In this document: in pieces, positions 44,261-54,427 of the stretch | Layout: each line of letters starts with the position of its first letter | Numbering within the stretch: position 1 is the first letter of the stretch | From: Longimicrobiales bacterium | GTDB taxonomy: Bacteria > Gemmatimonadota > Gemmatimonadetes > Longimicrobiales > Gaopeijiaceae | Direction: 5' to 3' | Length of the DNA stretch: 64,000 bases | NCBI GenBank assembly: GCA_951813395.1 | Contig: OX638356.1 | Location: forward strand, 2,926,501 to 2,990,500 | Made by a program: the position numbers and the translations under genes | Notes under the pieces: model-generated | What the model saw: the letters and a program-made list of their open reading frames with translations, nothing else | The model's database searches: none | Told to the model about the DNA's origin: nothing

Positions 44261-47200
44261 ATGACAACCCTGCTCCGACTCTCCCGCCCTCGTCGCCTGC
44301 CGGTGGTCCTCGCCGTGGCGCTGGCGGCCGCGTGCGGGGGCGATACGACGGAGCCTCCGCCGCGACGTCCGGCTCCGGTAGTCACCACCGTCCTCGTCAC
44401 CCCTGCGTCGGCCACGATGGGCGCGATCGACGACACGGTCCGCTTCACGGCGGATGTTCGCGACCAGAACGGCCAGCCCATGACCGGCGTGGCGATCGAC
44501 TGGATCTCGAGCGACCTGTTCGTGGCGCTCCTGAACACCGTCGGCGTCGCCAGGGCGACAGGGAACGGCACGGCCACGATCACCGCAAGGGTCCGCGGTG
44601 TGTCGGGTACGGCGACGGTCACCGTCGAGCAGCAAGTCGCAGCCATCGCGGTCTCGCCTGACTCGTCGGTGCTCGTAGTCGGCGAGACACTGCCACTGGA
44701 GGCGGCCATCGCGGACGCCAACGGTCACGAGGTCCAGGGTGCCCGGGTGGCCTGGGAGTCCGGGGACACGGCGGTGGCCAGGGTGGACGAATCGGGCCGG
44801 GTGACGGCGGCGGGGGTCGGCCGAACGCTCATAACCGCGGTGTCGGGTGACGTGGTGGCCGAGGTCGCCGTGGGGGTCCTGCCGACGCCCGTACGCATCG
44901 CCATCGCGCCGGACACGATCGAGTTCGCGTCGCTGGGCGATACGACCGAACTGGCGGCCACGGCCTTCGACGCCGACGGCAACGAGATCGAAGGTCTCGA
45001 CTTCGTGTGGTCGAGCGCCGACACCACGGTCGCCGCGGTGGACGCGGTGGGCCAGGTCGTCTCCGTGGACAATGGCACGGTCGACATTTCGGCGGAGCGC
45101 GCGTCCGTTGCCGCGCTCGCCACCGTGCGCGTCGCCCAGGTCGCCGTATCGCTCGAAGTCTTGCCAGCCATCGACACGGTGGCGGTGGGCGACTCGATCG
45201 CGCTGGCCGCGCTGGCCGCCGACGCCAACGGCTACGCCATCGCGGCTGCCGCAGCCCCGGCGCTCGCCTGGACCTCCGCCGCCCCCGAGGTGGTTGCCGT
45301 GGACGCCACTGGCCTGGTCGCCGCGCTCGGGCCGGGCATCGCGGCTGTCACGGCCAGCGCCGGCGACCTTGAAGCCACTACCTCGCTCACCGTGGAGCCG
45401 GCCGCCGTCTTCGACAAGCGTGTCCTCACAGCGCTCTTCGACGTCACCTCCGGGCCGGACTGGACGCATTCGAACAACTGGCTGACCGACGCCCCGGCGG
45501 ACGACTGGTACGGGGTCGGCGTCGACGACAATGGGCGCGTCGCCTACCTGGAACTCCACGACAATGGCTTGTCCGGCAGGATCCCTCCGCAACTCGGCGA
45601 CCTTCGGAGCCTGCGGTCACTCGTCCTCTCCAGCAACGCGCTTGTCGGTCCATTGCCGGAGGAGCTTTCCAGGCTCGAACGCCTGGAATTCCTGCTGCTC
45701 TTCTCCAACGATCTCACCGGCACAATCCCGGAATGGCTGTCGGACATGCCGTCCCTGCGAGTGCTGGCACTCACCTTTAACGAACTCACCGGCCCGATTC
45801 CGAAGGAGCTGGGCCGCATGCCCGTCATCGAGGGTCTCAGCCTGAGCTGGAACGAGTTGGCAGGCAAGATCCCACCGGAACTCGGGGACCTTTCGACTCT
45901 GGTCTCCCTGAGACTGAACGCCAACAACCTCGAGGGCGGAATTCCTCCCGAGTTCGGCAACCTGGCCAACCTGCGATGGCTGGACCTGCGATCCAACCAG
46001 CTGAACGGCCCGATCCCGCCGGAGCTCGGCCGCTTGACCAACCTCGACGAGCTCGAGCTCTACTACAACGGGCTTACGGGCGAGATACCGCGCGAGCTGG
46101 GCCGCCTGACCAACCTGACCGTGCTCGGTCTGCTGGCGAACCGGCTGACGGGCGAAATACCGCCGGAACTGGGCAAACTGACCAGCCTGACCCACCTGTA
46201 CCTGGGCCGGAATCAGCTCACCGGATCGATCCCGCCGGAACTTGGCAACCTGGCCAGCCTGGAGGTGTTCGACGTGCTGAGCAACCAGCTCGGCGGCCCG
46301 ATCCCGCCCGAAATGGGGCGACTGGCGTCCCTCAGACAACTCGTCCTGTCTCGGAACCGCAGTCTGCAGGGCGAGCTGCCGCGAGAGTTCACGGCGCTTC
46401 CGCTGCGTGAGCTTCATCTTGGAGCGACGGGATTGTGCGCACCCGCGGACAAAGAATTCCGCACGTGGCTGGCTTCGATCGCGGGATGGGCGCCGCTGTG
46501 CGCCGAGGAGGGCACACACGCCTACCTGACGCAGGCGTCGCAGTCGGCGTCGGTTCCGGTGAAGCTGGTGGCGGGCGAGCAGGCGTTGCTCAGGGTGTTC
46601 GTCGTGGCCAACACCGGGGTCAGCGCGAGTTTTCCGGCCGTGCGGGCACGCTTCTTCGTCGACGGCCGGGAGGTTCACTCGGTGTCGCTGCCGGGATCGT
46701 CGCGGCCCCTTCCTCCAGCGGTCGACGAGAGTTCTCTCGACGCATCCGCCAACGCCCGCATTCCAGGCTCCGTATTGGTGCCCGGGCTGGAGATGGTGGT
46801 GGATATCGACCCCGAAAACACGCTCCCGGCCGGCACAGGCGTCCCCCGGCGGTGGCCGGAGGAGGGACGGGCTGCACTGGATGTCCGGCAAGTGAGGCCG
46901 CTCGATCTCACGGCGGTGCCGTTCCTCTACAACACGAACCCCGAGCAGGCGCTGGCCGACCGGGTGAAGACACTGCGGGCGCACGATGAACTCTTCCGAC
47001 AGACCCGCGACCTGCTGCCCGTGGAGGAGCTCACGGTCACTGCCCGCGAACCCGTGTGGACCTCGATCGACCCGGTGTTCGAGAACAGCTCGGCGCTGCT
47101 GCGCGAAACGTGGGCAACGCGGACGATGGACGGCGCCACCGGCTATTACATGGGTGTGATGCGCGGATACGGAGGGCGCGGATACATTGGCTGGCCGGGC

Positions 47201-48013
47201 AGCGTGTCCGGCCTTTCGGGCGCCACGATCGCCCATGAACTGGGCCACAACATGACCCTGCGCCACGCGCCGTGCGGCGATCCGCCGAACATGGAGCTGC
47301 TGTACCCCCATCTGAACGGCGCCATCGGTGTATGGGGCTACGACTTCCTGCGGGGACTCCCGGTCAGCCCGACGCGTCCCGACTTCATGTCCTACTGCGG
47401 ACCCGGGTGGGTGAGCGACTACAATTTCAACAAGGCGCTTCGCTTCCGCGAGACGCTGGAGCCGCAGCGGGCGGGCTCGCCGGCATCGGGCGGCCAGGGG
47501 TTGCTCCTGTGGGGCGGCCAGGGTGCCGACAGCGTCCCGATCCTGGAGCCGGCGTTTGTCGTGCGCGCGCCGCCGTCGCTGCCCGCAGAGGACGGGCCGT
47601 TTCTCCTGGCCGGACTGACTGCCCGGGAGGACACGCTGTTTTCGCTCTCGTTCGCGATGCCGGAGACGGGGGAGGGCGACGGCGAATCGGCGTTCGCGTT
47701 CGTGCTCCCGACACAGGGCTCATGGGCGGACTCGCTGGACCGCATCGTACTGATCGGCCCCCGCGGTTCGGACGCCGTGGGACGGGAGGACGTTGCGGGC
47801 CGGGCGGGCCAGGGTGCGGAGCCCGAGTCGCCGGGCCGGGCGACCGTGCTTCTGATCGATGGCGCGAGCGGCCGCGCGCGGGGATTCCTCCGGTATGCCC
47901 CCGGGCAGGTACCGACGGTGCCGGGGACATCGCTCCGCTTGCCGGAACCGGGTCTGGAGGCCGTCGTCAGCCGGGGAGTGCCTGACTCCACTGCGTGGCG
48001 GCGACAGCGCTAG
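44261..48013 (+). CDS. Secreted Ig-like/leucine-rich-repeat/metzincin-like protease
   Basis: The product has 1250 residues from ATG 44261, with a lipoprotein signal (LAAACGG). Four BIG2-type bacterial Ig domains fill about residues 30-375 ([36 protein letters not shown] and similar). About eleven plant-type leucine-rich repeats ([20 protein letters not shown] pattern, 24 residues) occupy about 383-727. The C-terminal part has a zinc protease motif [11 protein letters not shown] (His992, Glu993, His996, His1002) and a downstream Met-turn-like FMSYCG (Met1043), as in metzincins such as the M66 group, then a beta-rich tail. It probably binds a surface or polymer and cleaves protein there; the target is unknown. 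Confidence 0.85.
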   Translation: MTTLLRLSRPRRLPVVLAVALAAACGGDTTEPPPRRPAPVVTTVLVTPASATMGAIDDTVRFTADVRDQNGQPMTGVAIDWISSDLFVALLNTVGVARATGNGTATITARVRGVSGTATVTVEQQVAAIAVSPDSSVLVVGETLPLEAAIADANGHEVQGARVAWESGDTAVARVDESGRVTAAGVGRTLITAVSGDVVAEVAVGVLPTPVRIAIAPDTIEFASLGDTTELAATAFDADGNEIEGLDFVWSSADTTVAAVDAVGQVVSVDNGTVDISAERASVAALATVRVAQVAVSLEVLPAIDTVAVGDSIALAALAADANGYAIAAAAAPALAWTSAAPEVVAVDATGLVAALGPGIAAVTASAGDLEATTSLTVEPAAVFDKRVLTALFDVTSGPDWTHSNNWLTDAPADDWYGVGVDDNGRVAYLELHDNGLSGRIPPQLGDLRSLRSLVLSSNALVGPLPEELSRLERLEFLLLFSNDLTGTIPEWLSDMPSLRVLALTFNELTGPIPKELGRMPVIEGLSLSWNELAGKIPPELGDLSTLVSLRLNANNLEGGIPPEFGNLANLRWLDLRSNQLNGPIPPELGRLTNLDELELYYNGLTGEIPRELGRLTNLTVLGLLANRLTGEIPPELGKLTSLTHLYLGRNQLTGSIPPELGNLASLEVFDVLSNQLGGPIPPEMGRLASLRQLVLSRNRSLQGELPREFTALPLRELHLGATGLCAPADKEFRTWLASIAGWAPLCAEEGTHAYLTQASQSASVPVKLVAGEQALLRVFVVANTGVSASFPAVRARFFVDGREVHSVSLPGSSRPLPPAVDESSLDASANARIPGSVLVPGLEMVVDIDPENTLPAGTGVPRRWPEEGRAALDVRQVRPLDLTAVPFLYNTNPEQALADRVKTLRAHDELFRQTRDLLPVEELTVTAREPVWTSIDPVFENSSALLRETWATRTMDGATGYYMGVMRGYGGRGYIGWPGSVSGLSGATIAHELGHNMTLRHAPCGDPPNMELLYPHLNGAIGVWGYDFLRGLPVSPTRPDFMSYCGPGWVSDYNFNKALRFRETLEPQRAGSPASGGQGLLLWGGQGADSVPILEPAFVVRAPPSLPAEDGPFLLAGLTAREDTLFSLSFAMPETGEGDGESAFAFVLPTQGSWADSLDRIVLIGPRGSDAVGREDVAGRAGQGAEPESPGRATVLLIDGASGRARGFLRYAPGQVPTVPGTSLRLPEPGLEAVVSRGVPDSTAWRRQR

Positions 48014-49098
48014 CGGGGTACCCCCACCCGATCATTGCGGGCCAGGACACGGCCGTCAGGCTCGAATCCGAAGGGCACCGAGCGGTTGTCGGGATCCCAG
48101 AGGTCCGGGTGGGTCTGCACCTGAAGATGAAGGTGCGGCATCGTCGTGTTTCCCGAGTTCCCGGCCAGGGCCAGCCGATCACCCTTGCGAACCCGGTCGC
48201 CCCCGCTGACTCGAAGCGTCCCGTGCCGCAGGTGCGCAAGCACGACAAACAGTCCGGTGTCGAGTTCGATCACGATGACGTTTCCGGCCGCGTCGGCACG
48301 ATCGGTCACAAGGTTCGCACCCTCGGAGTCCTCCATGTCGTCCCGCGCGAAGACTACCGTTCCGTCCGCGGGCGAAACCAGCGGCTGTTCCCAGCTGTGG
48401 ACACCCGCATTGCCCCCTTCGTCGCCAAAGATCTCGCCGTTGTCCAGCCGAACCAGATCGAGCGCGAACCGCTGGTTGTAGGCAACGACATGATGACTCT
48501 GAAGCGGACTCTCACCGCCCTGCAGCACCAGCCACTCGCCATGGAACGGTGGCGCAATCTGCACGACGGCGGCGGGTCTCCCCCGGAAGTTCCCGCCGAG
48601 GACGGCGCGACCAAGATCGAATGCCAGGATCAATGCGCCGACGGCCAGTACGAGGGTAGGTCCGACGTTGGTCCGGTGCGATACCAGGAACGAAGCCGCG
48701 ACCCGCAGCACGGAAACGCCGCCCAGGATGGCAATCAGCGGCATCAGCTCCGCCGATCGCGGGAACACCGTCAGGCACGCAGCGGCGGTCACCGTCCAGA
48801 AGCTCGCGCGCCCCGCGGCCTGCAGAAGCTGTGGCCGGCGGTCGCGCCCACGGAATCCGCGGAGCAGCCCCAGGTGCAGACGCTTCTTCCGCGCCAGCCA
48901 GATGCGGCTCGCGACGGCCCAGCCCAGGCCGAGCAGAAGCAGGATCGCCAACGCCTGGTGACTGTAGAGACCGACCCGACGAAGGGAAAACAGACCCCCG
49001 AGGCCCAGCACCGTGAGCAGGGTCGTGACGATGGCGTACGCATTGATCCTCAACCTGCCGCCCCCCGACCGCGCCTCGTGTGACCCCTCATCACCCAT
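48010..49098 (-). CDS. Membrane-anchored M23 (LytM) family peptidase
   Basis: The product has 362 residues from ATG 49098. Four or five hydrophobic segments occupy about residues 18-150 (YAIVTTLLTVLGLGGLFSL, LAILLLLGLGWAVA). A C-terminal LytM-type domain follows: NQRFALDLVRLD, SPADGTVVFARDD, GNVIVIELDTGLFVVLAHL and MPHLHLQVQ with the HxH motif. Domains of this fold cut peptidoglycan cross-links or act as degenerate regulators. The first ligand region lacks an obvious HxxxD, so activity is uncertain. The gene is convergent with the metzincin gene (4-bp overlap). Confidence 0.8.
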   Translation of the reverse strand: MGDEGSHEARSGGGRLRINAYAIVTTLLTVLGLGGLFSLRRVGLYSHQALAILLLLGLGWAVASRIWLARKKRLHLGLLRGFRGRDRRPQLLQAAGRASFWTVTAAACLTVFPRSAELMPLIAILGGVSVLRVAASFLVSHRTNVGPTLVLAVGALILAFDLGRAVLGGNFRGRPAAVVQIAPPFHGEWLVLQGGESPLQSHHVVAYNQRFALDLVRLDNGEIFGDEGGNAGVHSWEQPLVSPADGTVVFARDDMEDSEGANLVTDRADAAGNVIVIELDTGLFVVLAHLRHGTLRVSGGDRVRKGDRLALAGNSGNTTMPHLHLQVQTHPDLWDPDNRSVPFGFEPDGRVLARNDRVGVPR

Positions 49099-49231
49099 GT
49101 GCGACTCCCTGGCGTTGCGGGGCGGACCGACATCGGGCCGGCTGGCGCCCTGGAGTCTGCCAACATACCCTTCGGCCTGACTTCCCGCAGCAGATTCCGA
49201 GTCCGCCTCAGTCAAGGAAACCGAGCCGAAC

Positions 49232-50137
49232 GTGTCCTACTCCCTCGATCCCCGCGTGTTCCTCTTTATCGCCCTGGGCCTGCTCACCGCCGGCCTGCTT
49301 TTCGCCTGGTACCGTGCGGCAACCGCAGCCACCCGCGCGGGCCGCACCGGCGACGGATGGAGCGGGCCGCCCAGCTTCTACGAGTACGCGGTCGGCTCCG
49401 TCACGAACTTCTTCGACACCCTGGGGATCGGCTCCTTCGCGCCCACGACCTCGCTCTTCAAGCTCAAACAGGTTGTGCCGGACGAGAACATCCCGGGCAC
49501 GATGATGATCGGGCACACGCCGCCGGTGGTGATCCAGGCGTTCATCTTCATCGCGATCATCTCGGTGGATCCGGTCACCCTCGTCACGCTGCTGGTCGCC
49601 GCGGTGCTCGGCGCGTGGCTGGGCGCGGGAGTGGTGGCGAAGCTTCCCCGCTACCGGATCCAGGTGGGCATGGGAATCGCGCTGTTGATCGCGGCCGTGA
49701 CCTTCATTCTGGCAATCTTCGACATCGCGGCGGTGGGCGGCGAAGCTACCGGGCTCTCGGGCGCGAATCTCGTCATCGCCTTCGGGTGCCTGTTCGTGCT
49801 CGGGTCGTTGATGACCATCGGCATCGGCATGTACGCGCCAACGATGATCGTGATCAGCCTCATGGGCATGAACCCGGCCGTGGCCTTCCCGATCATGATG
49901 GGCGCGTCGGCGTTCCTGATGCCGGTGGCCGGGCTACGCTTTCTGAAGGCTGGCCGCTACGGACTGAAGGCGGCGCTGGGGCTGGCGATCGGCGGTATTC
50001 CGGCGGTTCTGATCGCGGCGTTCATCGTCGGGTCGATGGACGTCACGATCATGCGCTGGCTCGTGGTCGTGGTCGTGCTGTACGCGGCGATCCTTATGCT
50101 CAGGTCGGCGGCGCAGGAGCGGCGGGCGGCCCCCTAA
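49232..50137 (+). CDS. TSUP-family permease (TauE/SafE type)
   Basis: GTG 49232 gives 301 residues with eight or so membrane segments. The two repeated TSUP motifs are visible: NFFDTLGIGSFAPTTSLFK in the first half and GIGMYAPTMIVISLMGMNPAVAFP in the second, in the usual mirror-image arrangement. Family members export sulfite, sulfoacetate or other organosulfur anions, but this subgroup has no fixed substrate. It is divergent from the M23 gene and convergent, with a 4-bp overlap, with the serine hydrolase gene. Confidence 0.87.
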   Translation: MSYSLDPRVFLFIALGLLTAGLLFAWYRAATAATRAGRTGDGWSGPPSFYEYAVGSVTNFFDTLGIGSFAPTTSLFKLKQVVPDENIPGTMMIGHTPPVVIQAFIFIAIISVDPVTLVTLLVAAVLGAWLGAGVVAKLPRYRIQVGMGIALLIAAVTFILAIFDIAAVGGEATGLSGANLVIAFGCLFVLGSLMTIGIGMYAPTMIVISLMGMNPAVAFPIMMGASAFLMPVAGLRFLKAGRYGLKAALGLAIGGIPAVLIAAFIVGSMDVTIMRWLVVVVVLYAAILMLRSAAQERRAAP

Positions 50138-51612
50138 CGCACCTTCCGCGAGTAGTTCCCGTGCACGCTGAAGCTCTCGATCGTGCCCGAGTCGTCCCGG
50201 TGGAAGACGTACGCCTCGCCCAGCTCGCCGTCGTCGCGTACGCGCTGGTACGTGTCCTCGCCGGTTCTGCGGAGTTTGGTCATCGCCTCCATCGGGTCGT
50301 TGTTGGGAACTCGGACCGCCACGAGGCTGTCGTCCCAGCGCAGGATCACGGTCTCGCCCCAGTTGGACTCGTACAGCCCTTCGTACTCGGCCAGTGAAGC
50401 CGGACGCGCGGTGCCGCCGCCGGGGTCATCCTGGATCGACTCCAGGGCAGCGCCCACCGTCGCCATCATCTTCGACCACACGTCGTCCGGGCTGGCGCCC
50501 TGCGCGCTGATCATCGCGATCCCGGCCAGCTTCCTGGCGGGTTTCAGCTGAAACGTCGTCCTGAAGCCGGGGCAGCTGCCCCCGTGGCCCACCGTGCGCT
50601 CGCCGTCGCGCTCCGAGACGGAGAAACCAAGTCCCCACATGGTGTCGAAGTCGGGGTCCACCCAGTGCACACGGTGCATTTCACGCAGCGTGTTGACGCC
50701 GAGGACCTCTGTGCCCCCGTTCTCCAGCAGACGGAACTGCCAGGACGCGAGGCGCGCCAGGTCCTCGACGGTGGAAGCGAACCCGGCGGCGGGGGCGATC
50801 CCGTGGGCCTGGAAGAAGGCCGCCTTGTGCCGCTGACCGTCGCGGCCCAGCCGGGTGTACCCCGTCGCATACCGATCACCCTTGTGCTGCTCGGGAATGT
50901 CCGTGTAGGTGTCCGACATGCCGAGCGGGTCCAGGATATGCGCCCGGATGTAGTCGTCATAGGTCATCCCGGAGGCCTGTTCGACGATCTGTCCCGCCAG
51001 CGCCATGCCCAGGTTCGAGTACTGGAAGTAGCGTTCCCCGGGGTAGAGCGTCTCCTGGTCCGAAAGCCCTTCGATGATCTCGTCGCGCGTCGGGAACGGG
51101 AAATCGGGGCCGGTCCAGTAGGGTTGCGCCGATTCGCGCGGGAGTCCCGAGGAATGCGTGAGGATCCCCTCGACGCGCACCGGCGGGCCATCCGGATGGA
51201 CCTGCTCGAGATCGTACCACGGCAGAATATCCGAGACCGGGTCGTCGAGCCGCAGCTTACCCGCGTCCCGCTGCTGCATGACGCCGATCGAGGTGAACAG
51301 CTTCGAGATCGAGCAGATGGAGTACATGGTCGACGGGGTCGCCGGCACCGCCGCGTCCGGATGCGCGTACCCGTAGCCCTTCGCCCAGACGAGGTCCTGG
51401 TCGTGGACCAGCCCGACCGAGATTCCGGGGAGCTTCTCGTAGTCCATCTTGGCGTCCAGCCAGGCCTCGAAGAGGTCAACGGCCTGTTCGAAGCGGGGAT
51501 CGCCGGTCGGATCGCCGGCGGACTGCGCACAGCCGGCGGAAGGGGCAAGACCAGGGACGACAAGGGCAAGGAGGGCGACGTGTCGGGACCGTGGACGGGA
51601 CGTGCGATTCAT
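50134..51612 (-). CDS. Secreted serine hydrolase, beta-lactamase/PBP fold
   Basis: The product has 492 residues from ATG 51612 with a signal peptide and lipobox-like SAGC. The catalytic motifs are Ser-x-x-Lys in SICSISKLFTS, Tyr-x-Asn in FQYSNLGMALAG and His-Gly-Gly in VGHGGSCPGF. HSSGLPRES after the first motif is typical of the esterase/D-aminopeptidase branch. A C-terminal lipocalin-like domain (YEGLYESNWGETVILRW) follows the hydrolase. It is a paralogue by fold of the gene at 5247 but much longer. Confidence 0.88.
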   Translation of the reverse strand: MNRTSRPRSRHVALLALVVPGLAPSAGCAQSAGDPTGDPRFEQAVDLFEAWLDAKMDYEKLPGISVGLVHDQDLVWAKGYGYAHPDAAVPATPSTMYSICSISKLFTSIGVMQQRDAGKLRLDDPVSDILPWYDLEQVHPDGPPVRVEGILTHSSGLPRESAQPYWTGPDFPFPTRDEIIEGLSDQETLYPGERYFQYSNLGMALAGQIVEQASGMTYDDYIRAHILDPLGMSDTYTDIPEQHKGDRYATGYTRLGRDGQRHKAAFFQAHGIAPAAGFASTVEDLARLASWQFRLLENGGTEVLGVNTLREMHRVHWVDPDFDTMWGLGFSVSERDGERTVGHGGSCPGFRTTFQLKPARKLAGIAMISAQGASPDDVWSKMMATVGAALESIQDDPGGGTARPASLAEYEGLYESNWGETVILRWDDSLVAVRVPNNDPMEAMTKLRRTGEDTYQRVRDDGELGEAYVFHRDDSGTIESFSVHGNYSRKVR

Positions 51613-51758
51613 GGGGACCTCTCCTATGGGACGGATCGCGTTCGCTTCCCGCAGCGCGGGCAAGCCCGTTCCATAGTGTTTGGGTCGACAGACGGGGGCA
51701 AGCTACGTTCACTCCACACCTTCGGATTCCCCGATTCCTCAAGACCGCTGCAAGGGAT

Positions 51759-53048
51759 TTGAGTCACGTCATCCGGCGAAACGCCGTACCGCTCATCGCG
51801 GGGCTCTGGTTCGCGCCCGGTCCGTGTGCAGCCCCCTTGCGGGCCCAACAACCGACCCCCGTCTCCGGCGAGGTGTCCTGCGCCGAGTGCGTGATCACCC
51901 TGGACACGGTCGCAACCCTGGGGACCTGGGACGACTCGGGCATCCCCGTCATCACCCCCTTCTCCCGCGTTGCGGTCGATCACGGCGGCCGCTTTCTGAT
52001 CACGCACCTGACCTACCCCGCGATCTCCGTGTTTTCCCCGGCCGGCGAGTTTCTCGGGATCGTGGGGCGCGGCGCGGATCGTCCGCGCGAAGACGAGGAC
52101 CGCACGATCGAATTCGCGGCGATCGCCCACGTCAATGTGGGTCCCCGCTTCATCCACGTCTTCGACTTTCGCATGGGGCGAATGTTGCTCAATCGTGAAT
52201 TCGAAGTGGTGCGCACGGACGGTTCGGTGGGGCAGGTCCTGTCGTCAGTCGTGGTGGACGCGGACCGGGTTGCCTTCGCCGTGCCCGCCGCCGAGCCGGC
52301 TGCGGTCGGTCACCGGCTCCACATCCTGGATCTCGCAGGCCGCACCACGTACTTCGGGGGTGAGCCGGCGCCGGGTCGGGACCCGCAAGGCCAACGATTC
52401 GTCGTGGCCGGTGACGACAGGACCGTGTGGGTCGTCCGCCAGCAGACCAACCGGCTGGTGCGCTGGGACCTGGAACCCGTGCCAGGGGTCACCCGCGTCC
52501 TCGACCGCAGCGTCGAGGCCTTCGAGCGCCACAACCCTCCCACCGAGACGTGGCCCAGGTCTCTCAATGTCGGCAGCATGCTCGACGAGAGCGGGCTCTG
52601 GATCGCCTGGCAGACGCCCGATCCCGAATGGACGGAGCGGATAGGCCCTGGCGGGCAGATCCCGGAAGCGCCGTGGCAGACGGTCCTGGACGGATGGCTG
52701 GACGTGATCGACCCGGCGACCGGACGCACGCTCGCGCGCTACCACGGCGACGACGCGCTGCTCGGGTTCGCCAACGGTGCCCAGTACGTCGTCTCATACC
52801 ACGAGCCCGACTCGGGCGGCGCGTACATCCACCTTCTGAGGCCGCGGCTGTCCCGGGGTCAGTCGGCGCGCTGCACAGCTCACGCTGCCTCCTCCCCGCT
52901 GCCGTCCCGAGCCGCGAACCGCGCCGCCAGCCGCCGATACAACACGGCCATCCCCCACGCCGCGCCCACCACGATCAGCAGGAGCAGCACCCACCTCAGG
53001 ACCGCCGCCCAGAACGCGGCATCCACCGCCGGCCGCTGGAAGTCGTAG
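51759..53048 (+). CDS. Secreted beta-propeller-like protein, 3' end overlapping HupE-like gene
   Basis: The start is uncertain; TTG 51759 begins a signal peptide (VPLIAGLWFAPGPCAAPLRAQQ), giving 429 residues. Mature sequence starts with CAECVITLDTVATLG and continues as propeller strands (FSRVAVDHGGRFLITHLTYPAISVFS, GQRFVVAGDDRTVWVVRQQTNRLVRWD, DVIDPATGRTLARYHGDD). The propeller ends near 52860; the remaining codons to the stop at 53048 are Ala/Ser/Arg-rich and antisense to the convergent gene. Either the true gene has read through a lost stop codon or the tail is a real disordered extension. Confidence 0.7.
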   Translation: MSHVIRRNAVPLIAGLWFAPGPCAAPLRAQQPTPVSGEVSCAECVITLDTVATLGTWDDSGIPVITPFSRVAVDHGGRFLITHLTYPAISVFSPAGEFLGIVGRGADRPREDEDRTIEFAAIAHVNVGPRFIHVFDFRMGRMLLNREFEVVRTDGSVGQVLSSVVVDADRVAFAVPAAEPAAVGHRLHILDLAGRTTYFGGEPAPGRDPQGQRFVVAGDDRTVWVVRQQTNRLVRWDLEPVPGVTRVLDRSVEAFERHNPPTETWPRSLNVGSMLDESGLWIAWQTPDPEWTERIGPGGQIPEAPWQTVLDGWLDVIDPATGRTLARYHGDDALLGFANGAQYVVSYHEPDSGGAYIHLLRPRLSRGQSARCTAHAASSPLPSRAANRAASRRYNTAIPHAAPTTISRSSTHLRTAAQNAASTAGRWKS

Positions 53049-54280
53049 GCCGTCAGCACCCCCCAGCGCTCGGCCATCCAGTGCCAGCTGGTGTGCGCGA
53101 CCAGCGCCGACACCACGATCCCCCCGATGCGCGGCGCCACCACCTTCGAGAACAGAAGCGCGAGTCCCGGCACCATGAACGCCAGCGCGAACAGCTGGCC
53201 GAGCTCCACGCCCACGTTGAAGCCGAGCAGCGACGTGTAGAGGTGCGAGCCCGCGAACTGCAGCGACTCGCGCAGCTGGAACGAGAAGCCGAACCCGTGC
53301 ACGAGCCCGAAGCCGAAGGCCCACAGCCAGCGTCGCCGCAGCGTCTTGCCCACGATGTTCTCCAGCGCCATGAACACGATCGACGCCGCGATGAGCATCT
53401 CGATGAGCGGGGGAAACCACAGCGCGTTGGGCGCGATCCCCAGCACCGAGGCCACCAGTGTGATCGAATGCGCGACCGTGAACGCCGTGACCACCGATAC
53501 GAGCGGCCAGAAGCGCCGCAGGGGAACGACCAGGCAGAGCAGGAAGAGGAGGTGGTCGATCCCGTCCAGGATGTGGGCGAAGCCGAGCGCGACGAAGCGG
53601 AGCATCGCCTGGTGCCATCTCGGGTCGAGGCGGACGCGCCCGGGATTGCCCGCGTACTGGAAGACCCTCTCCGCGCCCTCCGGCGTGACGAAGCGCAGCA
53701 CGGTGGTCGTGCGCATCCCCAGGTGTGCCCAGGCCGGGTCGATCGAGAAGCGTGAATCGGCGGACTGGATGGGGGTCTCGAGGACCACGTCGAGCATGGC
53801 CTGTTCCAGCACGAGCTCGGTGGCGGGTGGGAGCGGCGGGGCCGACATGTGGGCGACCGCTCGGTCGTAGTCCGCGAAGGACGGATCGGAAGGCAGCGAA
53901 ATGCGCGCCTCGGTCACGACGGGCGCCGCGAGCCGCACGGCCTCTTCGTAAAGCGCCACGTAGCCGGCGATCCAAAGGGTCGCCTGGTCCGCGAGCAGCG
54001 GGGTCGCGCCCTCGATGTCGACGTAGCCGGGGCCCCGGACGGGGAACGCCACGTCGCGCATGGACGTGAGCGGAACCCGCACCACCAGCCGCAGCACGCC
54101 GGCCTCGGCCCTGACGAACGCCCGCACGATCACGTCGGCGGGGATTTCGTGGGGGAGGGGGGCGAACCGCGCCGCGACCGAGGCCGCGTCCGGGACGGCG
54201 CCTCCCGCAGGCCCGACGGGCGCCAACGCCGCCGCCGCCAGCGCGACAACCATGCCGCTTCGCTGTCTTCGGCCTTTCAT
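52880..54280 (-). CDS. HupE/UreJ-family exported membrane protein
   Basis: The product has 466 residues from ATG 54280, with gggagtggg as ribosome-binding sequence and a signal peptide. The N-terminal ~220 residues are periplasmic and beta-rich. The C-terminal ~230 residues hold about seven membrane segments with the HupE/UreJ signature (FVALGFAHILDGIDHLLFLL, FTVAHSITLVASVLG, GFGLVHGFGFSF, FNVGVELGQL) rich in conserved His and Asp. Such proteins are linked to nickel or cobalt handling, though members with this long N-terminus are uncharacterised. It overlaps the 3' end of the convergent propeller gene by 169 bp. Confidence 0.82.
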   Translation of the reverse strand: MKGRRQRSGMVVALAAAALAPVGPAGGAVPDAASVAARFAPLPHEIPADVIVRAFVRAEAGVLRLVVRVPLTSMRDVAFPVRGPGYVDIEGATPLLADQATLWIAGYVALYEEAVRLAAPVVTEARISLPSDPSFADYDRAVAHMSAPPLPPATELVLEQAMLDVVLETPIQSADSRFSIDPAWAHLGMRTTTVLRFVTPEGAERVFQYAGNPGRVRLDPRWHQAMLRFVALGFAHILDGIDHLLFLLCLVVPLRRFWPLVSVVTAFTVAHSITLVASVLGIAPNALWFPPLIEMLIAASIVFMALENIVGKTLRRRWLWAFGFGLVHGFGFSFQLRESLQFAGSHLYTSLLGFNVGVELGQLFALAFMVPGLALLFSKVVAPRIGGIVVSALVAHTSWHWMAERWGVLTAYDFQRPAVDAAFWAAVLRWVLLLLIVVGAAWGMAVLYRRLAARFAARDGSGEEAA

Positions 54281-54427
54281 CCCACTCCCTCCAAACCGTT
54301 CACTGGCCCGGTCCCCGCCATTCCGCCCCGCACCTACGCTGTGCGCCCGGCCCTTGGCTGACAAGCCGTTCAGTCCGTACTTTGCCCCGAGCCGTCACAA
54401 CGCACGTCCCACCAAGGGAGCCCCCCA

